Shown piece by piece: positions 61,361-64,000 of a stretch of 64,000 nucleotides of DNA. Source of the stretch: Lysobacter prati (lineage in GTDB: Bacteria > Pseudomonadota > Gammaproteobacteria > Xanthomonadales > Xanthomonadaceae); NCBI RefSeq assembly GCF_009765215.1, contig NZ_VLNV01000001.1, forward strand, positions 930,001 to 994,000, given 5' to 3'. Position 1 is the first letter of the stretch; each line of letters opens with the position of its first letter. The notes under the pieces were generated by a model. The model did not search any database. It was not told where the DNA came from and worked only from the letters and a program-made list of their open reading frames with translations. The translations under genes were made by a program, and so were the position numbers.

Positions 61361-62128
61361 ATGCCCCGCCTGCTCGTCTTCCAGCACGTCGCCGCCGAAC
61401 CGCTCGGCACCCTGGACCCGCTGATCCGCCGGCGCGGGCACCGCATCCGCTTCGCCAACTTCGATCGCCAGCCGGACTTCCAGCCCAACGTCGACCGCTA
61501 TCGCGGGCTGATCGTGCTGGGCGGACCGATGAACGTCGAGGACCAGGCCCAGCGCCCGCACCTGCGCACCGAACTGATGGCGATCGAACGCATGCTCGAG
61601 CAGGGTAAGCCGGTGCTGGGCATCTGCCTGGGCGCGCAACTGCTGGCACACGTGCTGGGCGCACCGGTGCGGCGCCACCACCAGCCCGAGATCGGCTGGT
61701 ACCCGCTGCAGACCACCGCCGCCGGACGCGCCGACCCGGTGCTGGCGCCGCTGGGCGAATCCGCGCCGGTGTTCCAGTGGCACCGCTACAGTTTCGAAGT
61801 GCCGCGCGACGCGGAGCACCTGGCGCGCACCGACGGCTGCGAGCAGCAGGCATTCCGCTATGGCGACAACGCCTACGGCTTCCAGTTCCACCTGGAGATG
61901 GACGAGCGCCTGATCGAACGCTGGCTGGCCAATCCGGCGTATCGCGACGAGTTGGCCGAGTTGGCGGGGCTCGATCCGGCGCAGGCGAGCGAAGAGATGA
62001 TCCGGCAGAAGACGCGCGAGCATATCGCGGCGATGCAGTCGCGCGCCGACGGTGTGTTCAACCGTTTTCTCGACCTGGTCGGGACGCCGCAGCGGCGGCA
62101 TACGCTGCCATCGCGCGAGTGGACTTGA
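61361..62128 (+). CDS. Class I glutamine amidotransferase (GuaA-like domain protein)
   Basis: 255-residue stand-alone amidotransferase. The triad is Cys89 in GICLGAQ with His177/Glu179 in FQFHLEMDE; VLGGPMNVED gives the oxyanion loop. Similar free-standing proteins hydrolyse glutamine or gamma-glutamyl compounds (PuuD-like, GMP-synthase-like). Partner synthetase not adjacent. ATG start MPRLLVFQHV. Confidence 0.94.
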   Translation: MPRLLVFQHVAAEPLGTLDPLIRRRGHRIRFANFDRQPDFQPNVDRYRGLIVLGGPMNVEDQAQRPHLRTELMAIERMLEQGKPVLGICLGAQLLAHVLGAPVRRHHQPEIGWYPLQTTAAGRADPVLAPLGESAPVFQWHRYSFEVPRDAEHLARTDGCEQQAFRYGDNAYGFQFHLEMDERLIERWLANPAYRDELAELAGLDPAQASEEMIRQKTREHIAAMQSRADGVFNRFLDLVGTPQRRHTLPSREWT

Positions 62129-62131
62129 GAA

Positions 62132-62157
62132 CGTCGTCCCGGCGAACGCCGGGACCC
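62132..62157. repeat. dRS3-like short palindrome
   Basis: CGTCGTCCCGGC-GAAC-GCCGGGACCC just after the amidotransferase stop; CCCGGC-type stem as at 11918. Confidence 0.78.
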
Positions 62158-62184
62158 AGGCCCTCACGCCATCAGCCCCATCAC

Positions 62185-62210
62185 CGTCATCCCGGCGAAC
62201 GCCGGGATCC
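62185..62210. repeat. dRS3-like short palindrome
   Basis: CGTCATCCCGGC-GAAC-GCCGGGATCC, tandem to the preceding copy and bordering composite copy D. Confidence 0.8.
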
Positions 62211-62249
62211 ATCTTGACGTTGACGTTGCCTCTGCTTCGGAGCGGCGTC

Positions 62250-62386
62250 GTCCGCAGGGCCGGGGAGTGCTCCGTCCCGCAGACGACATCCTGTCTTTAT
62301 GCGGGACGCGGGACATCCATGTCCCGCTGCTCCGCACTCCCCGGCCCTGCGGACAACGCTCTGGCGAGTGATTGCCTGGTCTTCGG
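62250..62386 (-). repeat. Composite structured repeat, copy D (divergent, reverse orientation)
   Basis: In the 306-bp gap between convergent genes. Outer arms 62250-62270 and 62334-62354 form a perfect 21-bp inverted repeat (GTCCGCAGGGCCGGGGAGTG...). Inside lie hairpin 62308-62327 (same stem as copy C) and hairpin 62274-62307 (GTCCCGCA/TGCGGGAC around a conserved GACA/TGTC), then the linker at 62371-62386 (GAAGACCAGGCAAT on the minus strand). Arm positions differing from copy A are changed on both strands. No gene is seen in the gap. Confidence 0.9.
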
Positions 62387-62401
62387 AGAGCGTGTCTGCC
62401 T

Positions 62402-62428
62402 GGATCCCGGCGTTCGCCGGGATGACGG
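62402..62428. repeat. dRS3-like short palindrome
   Basis: GGATCCCGGC-GTTC-GCCGGGATGACGG, opposite in sense to the copy at 62185, so copy D is framed by an inverted pair. It lies six bases before the stop of the RluA-family gene. Confidence 0.82.
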
Positions 62429-62434
62429 TGGGGT

Positions 62435-63313
62435 TTAGAGTTCCCGCTCGCTCTGGAAGGTCCGCTCCAGCCCACTGATCGGATCGACGAACTGCAACGA
62501 GCGCGCCAGCAGTTTCAGCGGTCTGGCGTAGTCGTCGACCATCGGGTCGCAGCAAATCGGATACAGCGGATCGTTGATGATGGGTGCTCCCAGCGCCGCC
62601 ATGTGCACGCGCAACTGATGCTTGCGACCCGTGACCGGTTCCAGCCCGTAGCGCCAGTTGCCCTCGCCGCGCGAGATCACTTCGATGCGGGTTTCGCTGT
62701 TCGCCGCGCCATCGCCTTCGCGCATGCGGAAGAACGGCTCACCGCGCTCCAGATGCGATCTGCGGACGATCGGAAATGCCGCATCCGGTAACGCTGGTGC
62801 CAGCGCCTCATAGCGCTTGCTGATCCTGCGCTGCGGAAACAGCGCCTGATACAGCGCGCGCGAATCCGCCCGCGTCGAGAACAGCACCAGGCCCGCCGTG
62901 CCGCGGTCGATGCGGTGCAGCGGCACCAGGTCCGGATTGCCCAGCCGCCGCACCAGCCTGGCCAGCAGCGTGTGCTCGACATGCTTGCCGGCCGGCGTCA
63001 CCGGCAGGAAATGCGGTTTGTCGACGACGACCAGGTGCTCGTCGACATGCAGCACGACCTCGTCGAACGGAATCTCCGGTTCACTCTCGACCTCGCGGTA
63101 GTAGGTCAACTCGGCGCCGACGCGGTATGCGGCGTCAGCCGTCACCGCCTGGCCGTCGGCATCACGGACCAGTCCGCGCTCGATCCGGTCGAGCCAGCGC
63201 GCGCGCCCGATCGCCGGGAACCGCGCGCACAGGCCCTCCAGCACCGTCGACCAGGGCCCGGGCGGCAGTTGCAGGCGGCTGGCCGCCACGCCGTTGCGAT
63301 GGGAGGGGAGCAT
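62435..63313 (-). CDS. RluA-family pseudouridine synthase
   Basis: About 292 residues. No full S4 domain; N-terminal part (TVLEGLCARFPAIGRARWLD) is S4-like but degenerate. Catalytic motif PLHRIDRGTAGLVLFS with its aspartate, KRYEALAP, and EPVTGRKHQLRVHMAALGAPI in the C-terminal half. RNA target unknown (23S rRNA or tRNA in relatives). Start MLPSHRNG is used; a start 17 codons earlier is possible. Stop lies beside the palindrome bordering copy D. Confidence 0.9.
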   Translation of the reverse strand: MLPSHRNGVAASRLQLPPGPWSTVLEGLCARFPAIGRARWLDRIERGLVRDADGQAVTADAAYRVGAELTYYREVESEPEIPFDEVVLHVDEHLVVVDKPHFLPVTPAGKHVEHTLLARLVRRLGNPDLVPLHRIDRGTAGLVLFSTRADSRALYQALFPQRRISKRYEALAPALPDAAFPIVRRSHLERGEPFFRMREGDGAANSETRIEVISRGEGNWRYGLEPVTGRKHQLRVHMAALGAPIINDPLYPICCDPMVDDYARPLKLLARSLQFVDPISGLERTFQSEREL

Positions 63314-63392
63314 GTCCACAGCGCATTGTCCCCCCAACGGCGGCCTCCCAGTCGCAATCGTCATGAGAACGGCACGCCACCCTTTCAGCGCC

Positions 63393-63398
63393 TAGAAT
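63393..63398 (+). promoter_or_regulatory. Candidate -10 element (TAGAAT) for yaeQ
   Basis: CGCCTAGAATGCGCGC, 36 bases before the yaeQ ATG, with CTTTCA ten bases upstream. It is the best-matching box of the set. Confidence 0.42.
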
Positions 63399-63433
63399 GC
63401 GCGCTGTTTTCCTGCCCTCACCGGATGTACCCC

Positions 63434-63997
63434 ATGGCGCTCAAGGCCACCGTGGTAAAGGCCGAGCTGCAAGTCAGCGACCTCGACCGCCATCACTACG
63501 CTACCTACAACCTCACCCTCGCCCAGCATCCGTCCGAGACGGAGCAGCGGCTGATGGTGCGGCTGCTCACCTATGCCCTGTTCGCCGAGGATCGGCTGGA
63601 ATTCGGCCGTGGCCTGAGCAGCGAGGACGACCCGGACATGTGGCGGCGCGACTACACCGGCGAGATCGAGCAGTGGATCGACCTGGGACACCCCGACGAG
63701 TCGCGCATCCGCAAGGCCTGCGGCCGCGCGCGCCAGGTCGTGGTGGTCAACTACGCGGGCCGCGCCTCGGATATCTGGTGGGAGAAGAACAGCTACAACC
63801 TCAAGCGCCTGAAGAACCTCACCGTCATCGACATCGGCGCCGACATCGTCGAGGCACTGGCCGCCGTGCAACAGCGCGGCATGCGCGTGAACGTGCTGAT
63901 CCAGGATGGCGAAGTGCAGTGGCTGGGTGAAGGCCACACCTTCACCTTCCGTCCCCTCACCCGCATGGCCTCCGATGAGGAAGCCGCTCGGGCATGA
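63434..63997 (+). CDS. yaeQ: YaeQ family protein
   Basis: 187 residues, complete before the window ends. Family features: MALKATVVKAELQVSDLDRH, HPSETEQRLMVRLLTYALFA, LEFGRGLSSEDDPDMW, WIDLGHPDESRIRKA, and NLKRLKNLTVIDI. The structure is a PD-(D/E)XK nuclease-like fold; function unproven (a proposed link to RfaH suppression was withdrawn in the literature as I recall). An upstream in-frame ATG (MYP) four bases into the same site is possible. Confidence 0.95.
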   Translation: MALKATVVKAELQVSDLDRHHYATYNLTLAQHPSETEQRLMVRLLTYALFAEDRLEFGRGLSSEDDPDMWRRDYTGEIEQWIDLGHPDESRIRKACGRARQVVVVNYAGRASDIWWEKNSYNLKRLKNLTVIDIGADIVEALAAVQQRGMRVNVLIQDGEVQWLGEGHTFTFRPLTRMASDEEAARA

Positions 63998-64000
63998 CGG

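Overview
The window is a dense, GC-rich bacterial chromosome segment whose gene families point to a gammaproteobacterium of the Xanthomonadaceae/Lysobacteraceae (Lysobacter- or Luteimonas-like). That placement is inferred from the set of families (a DUF6116-like membrane protein, Lys-rich mini-proteins, TonB-dependent receptor, signal-peptide amidohydrolases and peptidases, Class I fumarase, full-length Lhr, SelO). It was not checked by a database search. I call 57 intact or edge-truncated protein genes and one frameshifted gene. I see no rRNA, tRNA, CRISPR array, prophage, transposase or plasmid function. Most of the very long open frames opposite real genes are GC-composition shadows.

Layout. 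1-5.3 kb, mostly minus: fused 2-oxoacid dehydrogenase E1 (cut by the left edge), glutathione S-transferase overlapping a frameshifted GNAT gene, glutaryl-CoA dehydrogenase type acyl-CoA dehydrogenase, and a glycine-zipper envelope protein. 5.5-12 kb: DUF6116-like protein, TatD-type nuclease, TcdA (ct6A tRNA modification), membrane-anchored cytochrome, glycine-zipper lipoprotein, cold-shock protein, DUF456 protein, then two phospholipases (outer-membrane PldA and a patatin). 12-19.5 kb: Class I fumarase, outer-membrane barrel protein, exonuclease III, ABC exporter, sugar-dehydrogenase-like lipoprotein, ferredoxin-NADP reductase. 19.5-29.3 kb: glutathione peroxidase pair, TonB-dependent receptor, secreted amidohydrolase, Dcp peptidase, GlpQ. 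29.4-43.6 kb: Lhr helicase divergent from a sirtuin, amino-acid permease, Cfa, DUF3298 lipoprotein, RluF, small GNAT, histone-like Lys/Ala protein, rhomboid protease, POT peptide transporter. 43.7-52.4 kb: second GST, M14 peptidase, a three-domain lipoprotein, ThpR, SRPBCC protein, AlkB, Uup. 52.5-64 kb: MpaB-type oxygenase, SelO, two tiny Lys-rich genes, YaiI, amidohydrolase, DeaD helicase, EamA transporter, class I glutamine amidotransferase, RluA-family synthase, YaeQ.

Functional themes are envelope upkeep (phospholipases, lipoproteins, Cfa, GlpQ, rhomboid), peptide use (Dcp, M14, POT), redox defence (GSTs, glutathione peroxidase, Fpr, SelO) and RNA/DNA repair or processing (Lhr, DeaD, XthA, AlkB, ThpR, TcdA, RluF).

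The most unusual feature is non-coding. All four gaps longer than 300 bp (4018-4531, 27646-27960, 36271-36662, 62129-62434) contain one copy of the same composite repeat. Each is a ~110-bp nested palindrome that can fold as an outer stem enclosing two hairpins. It is preceded by a conserved GAAGACC linker and bordered by short dRS3-like palindromes. The copies differ by paired, base-pair-preserving changes, so the structure appears to have been maintained. The arrangement resembles Neisseria intergenic mosaic elements, but I do not recognise this core.
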